64,000 bases of DNA from Massilibacillus massiliensis (GTDB lineage Bacteria > Bacillota > Negativicutes > FLKF01). Of the stretch, positions 28,446-37,670 are shown one piece after another. The stretch is from positions 879,709 to 943,708 of the forward strand of contig NZ_LT575483.1 in NCBI RefSeq assembly GCF_900086705.1, given 5' to 3'. The notes beneath the pieces were generated by a model. That model did not search any database, had not been told where the DNA came from, and saw only the letters and a list, made by a program, of their open reading frames with translations. Every line of letters begins with the position of its first letter. Positions within the stretch are counted from its first letter, which is position 1. The position numbers were made by a program, and so were the translations under genes.

Positions 28446-29614
28446 ATTGGGCATCTCGTATCTCGCCTTCTGTAAATGCAATTGCTCCTTCTGGTATTCG
28501 CCGTTTTTTTGATATTGCTGCTGAAATGGATGATGTGGTATCCCTAGGCGTCGGTGAACCAGATTTTATAACACCTTGGCATATTCGTGAAAGCTGCGTA
28601 TATGGATTAGAACAAGGTTATACAGCCTATACTTCAAATCACGGACTTTTAGAACTTCGCGAAGAAATCGTAAATTTATTAAAAAGGGATCATGATGTAA
28701 CCTACTGCCCTCAAAATGAAGTTCTCATCACTGTCGGTGTGAGTGAAGCACTGGATCTGGCTTTGCGTGCAGTAGTATCTCCAGGAGATGAAGTATTGAT
28801 TCCTGAGCCTTGCTACGTATCTTACAAAGCTTGTGTTACACTTGCTGGGGGCATAGCTGTGGGCGTACCAACCACAATCGAAAATGAATTTCGTATTACC
28901 GCCGAGGAGTTAGAAAAATATCTTACGCCTAAAACCAAAGTATTACTCATTGGCTATCCAAACAACCCAACCGGCGCAATTATGAGCAAAGATAACCTAG
29001 CGCAAATTGCTGATTTCGCCGAAAAACACGATTTAATCGTTATATCGGATGAAATTTATTCTAATCTCACCTATGGTGGGGCAAAGCATACTTGTTTCTC
29101 TGCCTTGCCTCGTATGCGTGAACGAACCATTTTATTAAACGGCTTTTCAAAATCTTATGCCATGACAGGCTGGCGTATTGGTTATGCTCTGGCAAATCCA
29201 ACCTTCATTGCTGCGATGACAAAGATTCATCAATATACCATGCTTTGTGCACCAATCACAGCACAAATCGGTGCTGTAGAAGCACTCCGGCATGGAGAAA
29301 AGCATATGAAGAAAATGGTCACTGAATATGATCATCGTCGTCATCTTATTTTAGACGGCATACGTAATATGGGATTAGAGTGTTTTGAACCGAAAGGTGC
29401 TTTTTATATTTTTCCTTCTATAAAAAACACCGAACTTACTTCGGAAGAATTTGCTGAAAAATTACTTCGCTCTGAGCGAGTTGCTTTAGTTCCAGGAACA
29501 GCCTTTGGTGCATGTGGTGAAGGATTTATCCGTTGTTCTTATGCCACTTCAGTAGATAAAATCTCAGAAGCTTTATCCAGAATCGAAAATTTTGTAAAGA
29601 AGCATAAAAAATAG
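28442..29614 (+). CDS. PLP aminotransferase, probably alanine type
   Basis: A 390-residue class I/II fold-type I aminotransferase. It has GVGEPDF and YTAYTSNHG near the N-terminus, NNPTGAIMSKDNL, SDEIYSNLTYGG, the PLP Lys in GFSKSYAMTGWRIGYA and the C-terminal RCSYATS. It is near PatA/AlaT and aspartate/aromatic aminotransferases. Coupling to an Lrp-type gene and the alanine codons in the T-box favour pyruvate-to-alanine transfer; a substrate cannot be read from the sequence alone. Confidence 0.88.
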   Translation: MNWASRISPSVNAIAPSGIRRFFDIAAEMDDVVSLGVGEPDFITPWHIRESCVYGLEQGYTAYTSNHGLLELREEIVNLLKRDHDVTYCPQNEVLITVGVSEALDLALRAVVSPGDEVLIPEPCYVSYKACVTLAGGIAVGVPTTIENEFRITAEELEKYLTPKTKVLLIGYPNNPTGAIMSKDNLAQIADFAEKHDLIVISDEIYSNLTYGGAKHTCFSALPRMRERTILLNGFSKSYAMTGWRIGYALANPTFIAAMTKIHQYTMLCAPITAQIGAVEALRHGEKHMKKMVTEYDHRRHLILDGIRNMGLECFEPKGAFYIFPSIKNTELTSEEFAEKLLRSERVALVPGTAFGACGEGFIRCSYATSVDKISEALSRIENFVKKHKK

Positions 29615-29630
29615 CTGCAATATCCACGCA

Positions 29631-29675
29631 AAATACCGTTATAAAACGATCTTGTTTTATAACGGTATTTTTTAT
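29631..29675. terminator. Bidirectional terminator
   Basis: A perfect 17-bp stem AAATACCGTTATAAAAC (29631-29647 with 29654-29670) and a 6-nt loop, with T-rich and A-rich flanks, serves the aminotransferase and the convergent cheX. Confidence 0.93.
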
Positions 29676-30130
29676 TTTAGTGCAATATTGATTTCTACGG
29701 CATGTCCATCTACTACCATTTCAATTACAAGATATTGCCCATCACTAATTTTCACTGTAAATCCATCACCGATTGTCAAGCTAGGTGTCGAAATATCAGC
29801 CTCAATTCCCAGAGTAGTTAAATTGGTCGCAGCATTTGCTGTTAGCATATTAGACAGTTCAGAAATCGCGCTTTGTGCCATTTCATCGAACGAAGCCACC
29901 GGCATACCGCACATCATCGTCGAAGCGATAAAACGTGCAGTTTCATCAGACATATTATATGCCACATTCCCTCGTATCTCTTTTGTTATACCAACTAAAA
30001 CGGTAACGCCTAAACTGTCAGCCGCCTTATCCTTTACTGCAACTTTACCTCTGACAATATTCTGAAACCCCATTTGCGGCATTACTGTAGTCATTGCATC
30101 AATAAATGGGTTAACTAATTTTGCGTCCAA
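29672..30130 (-). CDS. cheX: CheX-type chemotaxis phosphatase
   Basis: A 152-residue single-domain CheX/CheC-like protein. The ISELSNMLTANAATNL helix carries the family Glu-Asn motif, and KVAVKDKAADSLGVTVLVGITKEIRGNVAYNMS matches the CheX opening. CheX removes phosphate from CheY-type receivers. It starts 2 nt after the stop of the receiver-CheX fusion gene, so the two probably act together. Confidence 0.85.
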   Translation of the reverse strand: MDAKLVNPFIDAMTTVMPQMGFQNIVRGKVAVKDKAADSLGVTVLVGITKEIRGNVAYNMSDETARFIASTMMCGMPVASFDEMAQSAISELSNMLTANAATNLTTLGIEADISTPSLTIGDGFTVKISDGQYLVIEMVVDGHAVEINIALK

Positions 30131-30132
30131 TG

Positions 30133-31005
30133 TTACTCCCCTCCAGCGAATCCAATATTCATTTTTAAATCTCCAAAACTCGTACTTGCCAGCACATTAA
30201 AAGCAATAAGTTTTGGATTGACCATACTAAGCTTTTCCCCAATGATAATGCCTGGAGGTGTAATCCTTAATTCTTTATCCTTAAAAGCATCATTAATCAT
30301 TGACACGCTATGCCCTGCAATAATATTCGCAGTCTCTTCTATGCAAGCGCTCGCTTCGTCTTCCGTAATCTCATCATCATCCCCTTTGGCAAGGATAATT
30401 CTTGCCAAACTATGCATCGTTTTTAAATCCGTATGTAAAATAATTCGACCTACCGGCATTCCAGTAAGACCAATCAAAATTCCAATTCCATTGATTTCTA
30501 TCTTCTCTTCTTTTGCAATTTCGGCTGTAATCTTACAATGCACGCCTGCCAAACTAAATAAATTTTTTTGTATGACCTTCACAAAAGCTTGCACATAAGA
30601 TTCTTCTAGTCGTTTGACCGTAATCTCATCGTTTGACTGGCAAACCATAATTAAGGTGTCAATCAGATCATTCGGCGACAAGGGTTTTTGTAAGAATGAA
30701 CGAATGCCAATTGCACGGCCTTGTATCATTAAACTCGTATCTTTCATCGCACTAATCATAATGATTTTTGCTTGTGGATTTATCGTTAAAATTCTTTTAC
30801 TGCACTCAAGTCCATCAGCATCCGGCAAATTCATATCCATTGTAACTACATCCGGTTGCAATTCTTGATATTTTTCTACAGCTGTTTCGCAATTCATTGC
30901 ATAACCACAAATTTCGAAATTTGTTTTCGACATGATTCCATCTAGCATCATATGACTCATTTTAGAATCGTCAACAACCAATACACGAACTTTTTTCACA
31001 TACAT
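30133..31005 (-). CDS. Receiver domain fused to a CheX-like domain
   Basis: About 290 residues. Residues 1-125 are a CheY-like receiver (VVDDSKMSHMMLDG, acceptor Asp in VVTMDMNLPDADG, Lys in QKPLSPNDL). Residues about 135-290 are a CheX-like domain with CIEETANIIAGHSVSMIND, keeping the Glu-Asn-Gly pattern. The protein may be a receiver with a built-in phosphatase, or a receiver that binds another CheX. It is paired with a stand-alone cheX directly downstream, and no other chemotaxis gene adjoins. ATG at 31005 is used; a GTG three codons later is possible. Confidence 0.82.
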   Translation of the reverse strand: MYVKKVRVLVVDDSKMSHMMLDGIMSKTNFEICGYAMNCETAVEKYQELQPDVVTMDMNLPDADGLECSKRILTINPQAKIIMISAMKDTSLMIQGRAIGIRSFLQKPLSPNDLIDTLIMVCQSNDEITVKRLEESYVQAFVKVIQKNLFSLAGVHCKITAEIAKEEKIEINGIGILIGLTGMPVGRIILHTDLKTMHSLARIILAKGDDDEITEDEASACIEETANIIAGHSVSMINDAFKDKELRITPPGIIIGEKLSMVNPKLIAFNVLASTSFGDLKMNIGFAGGE

Positions 31006-31114
31006 CACCTTCTTGTATAATCAGACTCAAATACTTTGTTGTATTTATATATTTATACAAATGTGACAAAAGTCCTGCAAACGTCACTTAAATAATAACA
31101 TATATTACCTCATA

Positions 31115-31168
31115 TTTTTTATAAAATAACAAACCCAGTATGCAGCATTTCAGCTGTATACTGGGTTT
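31115..31168 (-). terminator. Terminator of glnB
   Basis: On the minus strand, AAACCCAGTATaCAGC pairs with GCTGcATACTGGGTTT (31168-31131) and is followed by GTTATTTTAT. Confidence 0.88.
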
Positions 31169-31208
31169 AAAAATCATCAAAGTATCTTTTAGGGGAAGAT
31201 ATTCTTGC

Positions 31209-31571
31209 TCATTTTTGGTCAATAATTGCGATATCGCCTGATTCGCCCGTACGGATTCGTATGGCATTTTCAACATCATAGACAAATATTTTTCCATCAC
31301 CGATTTTTCCTGTTTTTAATACTTTTTGTGCCACATCCAAAACCTTTTCAACAGGAACTTCACACACGACAGTTTCGACTTTTACTTTGGGCACTAAATT
31401 AATCGTATACTCCTGACCTCTGTACACTTCCTTATGTCCCTTTTGTAACCCACAGCCATAAACTTGGCTTACAGTCATTCCCGCGACACCAATTGCATTT
31501 AATGCCTCTTTTAATTCCTCGAGTTTCCCCGGTCTCGTTATAATATCAATCTTCGTTAGCTTTCTCATCAT
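31209..31571 (-). CDS. glnB: Nitrogen regulatory protein P-II
   Basis: A 120-residue P-II protein. The T-loop has VYRGQEYTINL with Tyr55 equivalent to the classical Tyr51, and the B- and C-loop motif GKIGDGKIFVYDVENAIRIRTGESG is complete. P-II trimers bind ATP, ADP and 2-oxoglutarate and block or release the ammonium channel. It follows amt by 147 nt in the same direction, the usual amt-glnK pair, so GlnK is an equally good name. Confidence 0.96.
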   Translation of the reverse strand: MMRKLTKIDIITRPGKLEELKEALNAIGVAGMTVSQVYGCGLQKGHKEVYRGQEYTINLVPKVKVETVVCEVPVEKVLDVAQKVLKTGKIGDGKIFVYDVENAIRIRTGESGDIAIIDQK

Positions 31572-31718
31572 ACAACCTCTCTTTATATTCTAAATTTAAT
31601 CGAGCTTATATTGAGCAGTCCGCCAAACCCAAATTTATCGTTTTTTATCCTGCCAATCGTCTTACAAATCAAAAACTTTATGCACATCCTATTCTAGACT
31701 TTGCCGTCTACTAGAAAG

Positions 31719-33080
31719 TTACATTTTTACGTCTTGACCTCCAATGACTGGATGGCCAGCAATAATTGTTTGTCCGTATGCACTTTCACCATGCCCGCTA
31801 AGATCCGTACCAGCGATTTCATCAGCTTCATCCACTCTAATTTGCATAAAACAGCCAATGAGTTTTACGAGGATGAAAGTACCGACAATCGCAAAAATCC
31901 ATGCAGCTACTACCGAAATCAATTGAATTACAACCAAATCAGGATTGCCGTAAAAAAGGCCATCCGCACCAGCTTCATTTACAGAAGTAGTTGCCCAAAG
32001 TCCAGTTGCAATCGCACCCCATGTACCACCAATGCCATGTACGCCAAAGGCATCCAAAGAATCATCGTAACCAAGTTTTGCTTTTAGAACCGCAACAGAA
32101 AAATAGCATACTACACCACCGACAAGACCAATCAAAACCGCCGGTAATGTCGTTACAAATCCAGCTGCAGGCGTAATCGCAACTAACCCGGCAATACAGC
32201 CGCTTGCTGCACCAAATAAGGTAGGTTTTCCATTATAGATCCACTCAGCAAAAACCCAAGATATCGTTGCAGCCGCAGCAGCAGCTTGCGTAACAACAAA
32301 GGCACTTGCAGCTAAACCATTGGCACCAAGTGCACTCCCAGCATTAAAACCAAACCAGCCAAACCACAGTAATGTCGCGCCAAGAACAATCATTGGTATG
32401 TTATGCGGTACAATCGGTGATTTTCCATAACCACGTCTCTTGCCAATCATTAAACAAAATACTAGCCCAGAAACACCAGATAAGATATGAATGACAAGAC
32501 CGCCTGCAAAATCAAGTGCACCTAGTTTTGCTAACCAGCCACCGCCCCAAACCCAATGCGCCATTGGATTATAAATGAAAACTGCCCATAACAAAATAAA
32601 AACTAAAAATGCCGGAAATTTAACTCTTTCAGCAAAAGCACCCGTAATCAATGCCGGTGTAATCACTGCGAACATACATTGAAAAGCCACAAAAGCAAAT
32701 TCAGGAATCGTGCCATTCTCTAAAACCGTAGCTACGCCAATTCCAGCCAGCCCAACTTTATCAAAATTACCAATCAAGCCTGAAACATCACCACTAAATG
32801 TTAAAGAATAACCAAATAATACCCATTCAACAGAAATAAGTGCAACAATAAAAAAGCTTTGCATAATCGTGGATAAAACATTTTTACTTCGTACCATGCC
32901 GCCATAGAAAAACCCAAGACCCGGCGTCATAATAAATACCAATGCCGCACTAATTAGTACCCAAGCAGTATCTCCTGCATCAATTTTCGCAGCAGCTTCT
33001 GCATCTGCAGCAAAAGCCACAGGAGCCATCATGCACACGAGCATAACCGAGGTTAAAATTGTAGACCATAACTTTTTCAT
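31719..33080 (-). CDS. amt: Ammonium transporter Amt
   Basis: The 453 residues have an N-terminal signal-like segment (MKKLWSTILTSVMLVCMMAPVAFA) and eleven transmembrane helices. Motifs include TPGLGFFYGGMVRSKN, NPMAHWVWGGGW, FAGGLVIHILSGVSGLV with the first pore His, and FGVHGIGGTWGAIATGLW with the second. Amt conducts ammonium into the cell and is gated by P-II, whose gene follows. Binding of P-II is expected near the C-terminal tail. GAGGGTATTAAG precedes the ATG. Confidence 0.97.
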   Translation of the reverse strand: MKKLWSTILTSVMLVCMMAPVAFAADAEAAAKIDAGDTAWVLISAALVFIMTPGLGFFYGGMVRSKNVLSTIMQSFFIVALISVEWVLFGYSLTFSGDVSGLIGNFDKVGLAGIGVATVLENGTIPEFAFVAFQCMFAVITPALITGAFAERVKFPAFLVFILLWAVFIYNPMAHWVWGGGWLAKLGALDFAGGLVIHILSGVSGLVFCLMIGKRRGYGKSPIVPHNIPMIVLGATLLWFGWFGFNAGSALGANGLAASAFVVTQAAAAAATISWVFAEWIYNGKPTLFGAASGCIAGLVAITPAAGFVTTLPAVLIGLVGGVVCYFSVAVLKAKLGYDDSLDAFGVHGIGGTWGAIATGLWATTSVNEAGADGLFYGNPDLVVIQLISVVAAWIFAIVGTFILVKLIGCFMQIRVDEADEIAGTDLSGHGESAYGQTIIAGHPVIGGQDVKM

Positions 33081-33220
33081 CTTAATACCCTCTTTCCCCT
33101 CATAATTTAAACAAAATGAAATAAAAAAAATAAACGTCTGAGTTTAAGTAATCTATGTATACACACATCGTATTACCTAAAATCTCAAGACGTCATTGTC
33201 TCTTCAAACAAGATTCGAAA

Positions 33221-33258
33221 ATAGAAAAAGCCTCCGCAATAAAATCTGCGGAGGCTTC
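33221..33258 (-). terminator. Terminator of the TRIC/UPF0126 gene
   Basis: On the minus strand, AAGCCTCCGCA and TGCGGAGGCTT (33257-33247 with 33239-33229) are followed by TTTCTATTTT. It lies in the 260-nt gap before amt. Confidence 0.9.
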
Positions 33259-33340
33259 ATTGCCTCAAAACTATCTTGTTGATGTTCCTAATTATATACA
33301 GGATGTTAAGTTCTGTCAAGTTGCATACATGTATACATGA

Positions 33341-33988
33341 TTACCTATTTTTGATAAAACATTCTGCCTTTTTTCTCTCTATTTGTGACCCGATGGATTG
33401 AATAATCGGCAGATGAATATTGTATTTCATCGCAATCAAGCGTGATAGTGTCGTTACGATAAAGGCAACATACATCGCCAGCTGCAACGAAACATGCGGA
33501 TAAATATAATAAAAGCATACAGAACCTACCAAAGACGCAACAGCATAGATTTCCTTACAGAACACTCCGGGAATTTCCTGTATGAAAATATCCCTGATTA
33601 CGCCGCCACCGACACCGGTAACCACTGCAAAAAAAGTAACAGACAACAAGTTGTTCAGCCCAAAATCAATCGCCATATTTGCGCCCGCCACAGTAAAAGC
33701 CCCTAAACCAATAGCATCACATACTTGAATCGTAAAATTAAATTTATCAATGGATCGGTGTATTGCCATCACAAAGACCGCGGACATAATACTGATTATT
33801 ACGAACTCATAAGCTCTAACCGCGATCGGTGGCGTATTGCCTATCATAATATCTCGCATCAGGCCACCGCCCATAGCCGTTGTCACTGCTAAAATAAACA
33901 CACCAAAAATATCAAGTTTTTTTTGTATTGCTGTTAATGCGCCAGCCATTGCAAAAGCAATTGTTCCAATAATATCAAAAACAAACAT
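33341..33988 (-). CDS. TRIC/UPF0126 (YicG-type) membrane protein
   Basis: The 215 residues contain seven hydrophobic helices in two repeats. The repeat motifs DIIGTIAFAMAGALTA, GGGLMRDIMIG and GAFTVAGANMAID, GGGVIRDIFI are diagnostic. Relatives form trimeric potassium-selective channels, and some are proposed to help amino acid uptake. It stands alone here. Its function in bacteria is not settled. Confidence 0.87.
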   Translation of the reverse strand: MFVFDIIGTIAFAMAGALTAIQKKLDIFGVFILAVTTAMGGGLMRDIMIGNTPPIAVRAYEFVIISIMSAVFVMAIHRSIDKFNFTIQVCDAIGLGAFTVAGANMAIDFGLNNLLSVTFFAVVTGVGGGVIRDIFIQEIPGVFCKEIYAVASLVGSVCFYYIYPHVSLQLAMYVAFIVTTLSRLIAMKYNIHLPIIQSIGSQIERKKAECFIKNR

Positions 33989-34208
33989 AATGAAAAATCA
34001 AAATCCTTACTTCTATAAATTGTTTTCAGCCGTATAAAGATCGCACAGATCGACTTCGATCTAGAAAAGATTTCAAATAACCTCTTTATTTCCTCTTTAT
34101 CGCCTTATCATGTATTGTAACATAACAATAAACATCTCACAATTTATTTATCCCAAACTAACTCAAATCATAGAGTCTGCATTGCACAACGATTAAAACG
34201 TCCTCTAT

Positions 34209-35591
34209 TTATTGCTTCACACGTTCCAAAATCGTTCTTGCCACATATACACCACTTGCACCCGCTTGTGATAAACCGCGTGTCACGCCAGCACCATCCC
34301 CAATTGCGAAAAAGTTTGCAATTTTCGTCTCTAATTTTTTATTAAGTTCCAATCTAGCACTATAAAATTTAACTTCTACACCATACAATAATGTGTCATC
34401 ATTTGCCGTTCCCGGCGCAATCTTATCTAAAATATAAATCATTTCTATAATATTATCCAAATGACGTTTCGGCAGTACTAAACTAAGATCGCCAGGCGTT
34501 GCTTTTAAGGTAGGCTTTGTAAAACTTTTTGCTAAGCGCTGTTCATTCGTACGCCGCCCCTTAATTAAGTCACCAAATCGTTGTACCAATACCCCTCCAC
34601 CAAGCATATTAGAAAAAGAAGCAATGCGCTTTCCATATTGATGCGGTTCATTGAAAGGCTCAGTAAATTTGTTACTGACTAGTAACGCAAAATTTGTATT
34701 CTTGCTATGCATCCTTTCATCGCGGAAACTATGTCCGTTCACTGTAACAATGCCATCCGTATTCTCTGCTACAACATACCCTTTTGGATTCATACAAAAC
34801 GTTCGCACTAAATTTCCATATTGTTTGGTTCGATAGACCAGCTTTGCTTCATATACTTCATCCGTTATATGTTCAAATACAATCGCCGGCAATTCTACTC
34901 TTACACCAACATCAACCTGATTATTCAGAAGCTGCAACCCTAATGTTTTACATTGCTCCGTAAACCATTCTGAACCAGCTCTGCCGGGTGCAGCGATTAA
35001 ATACGCTGCCTCTATAGACTGCCCATTATCAAGCTCTAGGGTAAAACCATTTGTCTTCGGCTTTATATTTTCTACAGTCGTCTCAAACAGCAGCGTAACT
35101 TTTTCTCTCAACACTTCATAGATTGCCTGCAGCATTTTCAGATTATTTTCTGTACCGAGATGACGCACCTTCGCATCCAACAAATGTAAGCCGCAAGCAA
35201 TCGCCTTCTTTCCCAGCGAGCTGTTGCTTGTACTGAACATTTCTTTCGGCGCACCATAAGACAGGTTAATTTCATCCACATATGCAATCAATTCTAAAAT
35301 CTCATCGTCAGATAAATATTCATTCAGCCAACCGCCAAATTGTGCCGTAAAATTATATTTACCATCCGAAAAAGCACCGGCCCCGCCAAAACCACGCATG
35401 ATGCTGCATGGCTTGCAGTTGATACAATGTTCCACCTTTTTATCAGTAATTGGGCAATGGCGCTGATAAATATCTTTACCAGTTTCAATGATTGCTACTT
35501 TTAGTGTAGGTTTTTTCAACATAAGTTCATACGCAGCAAAAATTCCTGCTGGGCCACTTCCTATGATTGCTATATCAAAATTATCATGCAT
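34209..35591 (-). CDS. FAD-dependent dehydrogenase of unknown substrate
   Basis: The 460 residues start with a dinucleotide-binding motif (IAIIGSGPAGIFAAYEL). A CINCKPCSIMRGFGGAGAFSDGKYN segment near residues 57-81 is typical of the COG2509 flavoprotein group, with three Cys close together. The C-terminus FAIGDGAGVTRGLSQAGASG closes the FAD site. Relatives are annotated only as FAD-dependent oxidoreductases. The Cys motif might be redox-active. It is monocistronic with a good ribosome site (GAGAGGAG). Confidence 0.8.
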   Translation of the reverse strand: MHDNFDIAIIGSGPAGIFAAYELMLKKPTLKVAIIETGKDIYQRHCPITDKKVEHCINCKPCSIMRGFGGAGAFSDGKYNFTAQFGGWLNEYLSDDEILELIAYVDEINLSYGAPKEMFSTSNSSLGKKAIACGLHLLDAKVRHLGTENNLKMLQAIYEVLREKVTLLFETTVENIKPKTNGFTLELDNGQSIEAAYLIAAPGRAGSEWFTEQCKTLGLQLLNNQVDVGVRVELPAIVFEHITDEVYEAKLVYRTKQYGNLVRTFCMNPKGYVVAENTDGIVTVNGHSFRDERMHSKNTNFALLVSNKFTEPFNEPHQYGKRIASFSNMLGGGVLVQRFGDLIKGRRTNEQRLAKSFTKPTLKATPGDLSLVLPKRHLDNIIEMIYILDKIAPGTANDDTLLYGVEVKFYSARLELNKKLETKIANFFAIGDGAGVTRGLSQAGASGVYVARTILERVKQ

Positions 35592-35703
35592 CTTTGCAGC
35601 ACTCCTCTCGACACTATGCCATACACAATTTTATTATAACGTATACTCTTCCTATTATCTACCAGCGGACAATAACATAAACGAGTTTATATACGGTTAT
35701 TGA

Positions 35704-35733
35704 TTGCATTCCGCATACATTTATATGTATAAT
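35704..35733 (+). promoter_or_regulatory. Candidate promoter of putP
   Basis: TTGCAT (35704-35709), an 18-bp gap and a perfect TATAAT (35728-35733) lie 34 nt before the putP start. Confidence 0.6.
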
Positions 35734-35767
35734 ATGAACTATCTTTATAAATTGGAGGAAGTATTTT

Positions 35768-37249
35768 ATGTTAACCGAGAATTTTTATATTATATTGGCC
35801 ATTGTTCTTTATCTAGCGCTTATGATGGCTATCGGCATTTATTTTTATAGACGTACAAAGAAAATGTCAGATTACATATTAGGCGATCGTCAGCTTGGAG
35901 CCTGGATAACCTCTCTAAGTGCCGAAGCCTCTGATATGAGTGGCTGGATGCTTATGGGATTGCCGGGTTATGCTTATGTTGCCGGACTTGGTGCTGGATG
36001 GATCGCACTTGGATTGGCAATAGGAACTTATGCAAATTGGAGGTTCATCGCGACGAGATTTCGCAGATATACGGAAATTGCCAATAATTCTTTAACAATG
36101 CCCGACTATTTTCAAAATCGTTTTCACGATACATCAAATTATTTAAGAATCATTTCCGCTGTATTCATTCTGATCTTTTTCATCATCTATACTTCTTCTG
36201 GCTTTGTAGCCGGAGGAAAACTATTTCATACAGTCTTTGGTATACCTTACGAATACGCTTTGATTTTTGGAGCTTTTGTCGTTGTATTTTATACGTTTAT
36301 CGGTGGATTCCTCGCTGTGTGCTGGACTGATTTTATTCAAGGTATTATGATGTTCTTCGCCATTGTTGCAGTTCCCCTATTAGGTGCCTATGCCTTTGGA
36401 GGTATCACACCTACCTTCACTGCGCTCTATATGATAGATCCCGAATATTTTAATCCCTTTACAAAACAAGACGGCAGTATTTTCAGTGCAATAGAAATTA
36501 TTTCTTTATTAGCATGGGGACTTGGTTACTTCGGACAACCACATATCTTAGTCCGTTTTATGGCCAGCAAATCCTCCCGCGAAATTAAACAAGCAACACG
36601 TATTGCGATGACTTGGGTTATTATATCCTTAGCAGCAGCAGTTCTCGTCGGTATGGTTGGCAAAGTTTTTTTAAGTACCGAACTCACTGGTTCTGATGTC
36701 GAAACTGTATTTATGTTAATGACAGATCAATTATTCTCACCATTTTTCTATGGACTCATTATCTCTGCTGTTCTTGCTGCTATTATGAGTACCGCTTCTT
36801 CGCAGCTGCTGGTAGCCGCATCTGCTTTTTCCCAAGACTTTTACAAAGCAATCTTTCATAAAAATGCATCTGACAAAGAATTGGTTTGGACGAGCCGCAT
36901 ATCGGTTCTCGTAATTTCTATCATCGCTATTATCATTGGTTTAAACCCTAATAGCTTAATTCTAGATATGGTTGCATACGCCTGGGCAGGTTTTGGCGCC
37001 TCCTTCGGCCCCGCGATTTTGCTTTCACTTTACTGGCGCCGCACAACACGCAATGGCATCCTAGCCGGTATTATTGTGGGCGGTGTTACCGTACTTATCT
37101 GGAAGCAATTTTCCTGGTTTGGTCTGTATGAAATCGTACCCGGCTTTCTTTTATCTTTATTATCTATTTACTTTGTAAGCAAATACGATACCCCACCCGA
37201 TCAAAAAACACTCGACGTTTTTGATTCTGTAGACAAGAGTACTATATAA
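35768..37249 (+). CDS. putP: Sodium/proline symporter PutP
   Basis: The 493 residues form the 13-helix SSS-family symporter. LGDRQLGAWITSLSAEASDMSGWMLMGLPG near the N-terminus and SAVLAAIMSTASSQLLVAASAFSQD, which holds sodium-site residues, are close to PutP. It imports proline with sodium, for nutrition or osmoprotection. No proline catabolic gene is adjacent. GGAGG precedes the ATG. Confidence 0.94.
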   Translation: MLTENFYIILAIVLYLALMMAIGIYFYRRTKKMSDYILGDRQLGAWITSLSAEASDMSGWMLMGLPGYAYVAGLGAGWIALGLAIGTYANWRFIATRFRRYTEIANNSLTMPDYFQNRFHDTSNYLRIISAVFILIFFIIYTSSGFVAGGKLFHTVFGIPYEYALIFGAFVVVFYTFIGGFLAVCWTDFIQGIMMFFAIVAVPLLGAYAFGGITPTFTALYMIDPEYFNPFTKQDGSIFSAIEIISLLAWGLGYFGQPHILVRFMASKSSREIKQATRIAMTWVIISLAAAVLVGMVGKVFLSTELTGSDVETVFMLMTDQLFSPFFYGLIISAVLAAIMSTASSQLLVAASAFSQDFYKAIFHKNASDKELVWTSRISVLVISIIAIIIGLNPNSLILDMVAYAWAGFGASFGPAILLSLYWRRTTRNGILAGIIVGGVTVLIWKQFSWFGLYEIVPGFLLSLLSIYFVSKYDTPPDQKTLDVFDSVDKSTI

Positions 37250-37253
37250 ATGA

Positions 37254-37284
37254 GAGGGGGCCGCATTTTTAATGCGGCCCCCTC
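37254..37284 (+). terminator. GC-rich hairpin after putP
   Basis: A perfect 14-bp stem GAGGGGGCCGCATT (37254-37267 with 37271-37284) begins 4 nt after the putP stop. No U run follows, so it may stabilise the mRNA end rather than terminate. Confidence 0.6.
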
Positions 37285-37307
37285 AGCGTGTAAACAAACT
37301 ATGGACA

Positions 37308-37450
37308 GATAGGCAGCGGGTCGATGATAAGCACTCATCTGCGTCGTTACAGTAAGGTGCTGCGCGTCGACGTACGGAAGTACGACACCTTCACAACCCC
37401 TTATTACTGTGCCTAGCATTTGAGCACCTCTCACCAACCGGCAACCTATC
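37308..37450. repeat. Large nested palindrome
   Basis: GATAGG (37308) pairs with CCTATC (37445). Inside it, ACAGTAA (37349) pairs with TTACTGT (37404), AAGGTG with CACCTT (37386), and GTAC with GTAC at the tip. The block is visibly more GC-rich than its surroundings. It encodes no credible protein. It is the main content of the 421-nt gap between putP and the ArsB/NhaD-type gene. Confidence 0.6.
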
Positions 37451-37529
37451 TTCGTTCTAGTTTATAATTGAAACGAATTTCGTTATTTTCTAAGTTATCT
37501 ACATAAATATATTATTTGTCTATAGTCCG

Positions 37530-37567
37530 AGCTGTCGCACTAAAATGCGACAGCTTTTGTTTTTATT
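37530..37567 (+). terminator. Plus-strand terminator
   Basis: AGCTGTCGCA and TGCGACAGCT (37530-37539 with 37546-37555) are followed by TTTGTTTTTATT. The T run is on the plus strand, so transcripts from putP or from the palindrome end here. Confidence 0.88.
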
Positions 37568-37670
37568 CCCATATTCTACAGTAAAATACGTTCATGCCAA
37601 AAGGACATCCTCGTTTAATTGTACATTCAGTTTTACAAAAAAGTTCTTAATATAGCAACCCCATATCGAT

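Noticed and set aside
31088-31300. A 70-residue minus-strand frame overlapping the end of glnB
   Set aside because: It lies in another frame over a strong gene and its terminator; it is a shadow.
37201-37437. A 78-residue minus-strand frame across the putP 3' end and the palindromic block
   Set aside because: It overlaps the putP coding end on the other strand and a self-pairing repeat, has no ribosome site and does not look like a protein.
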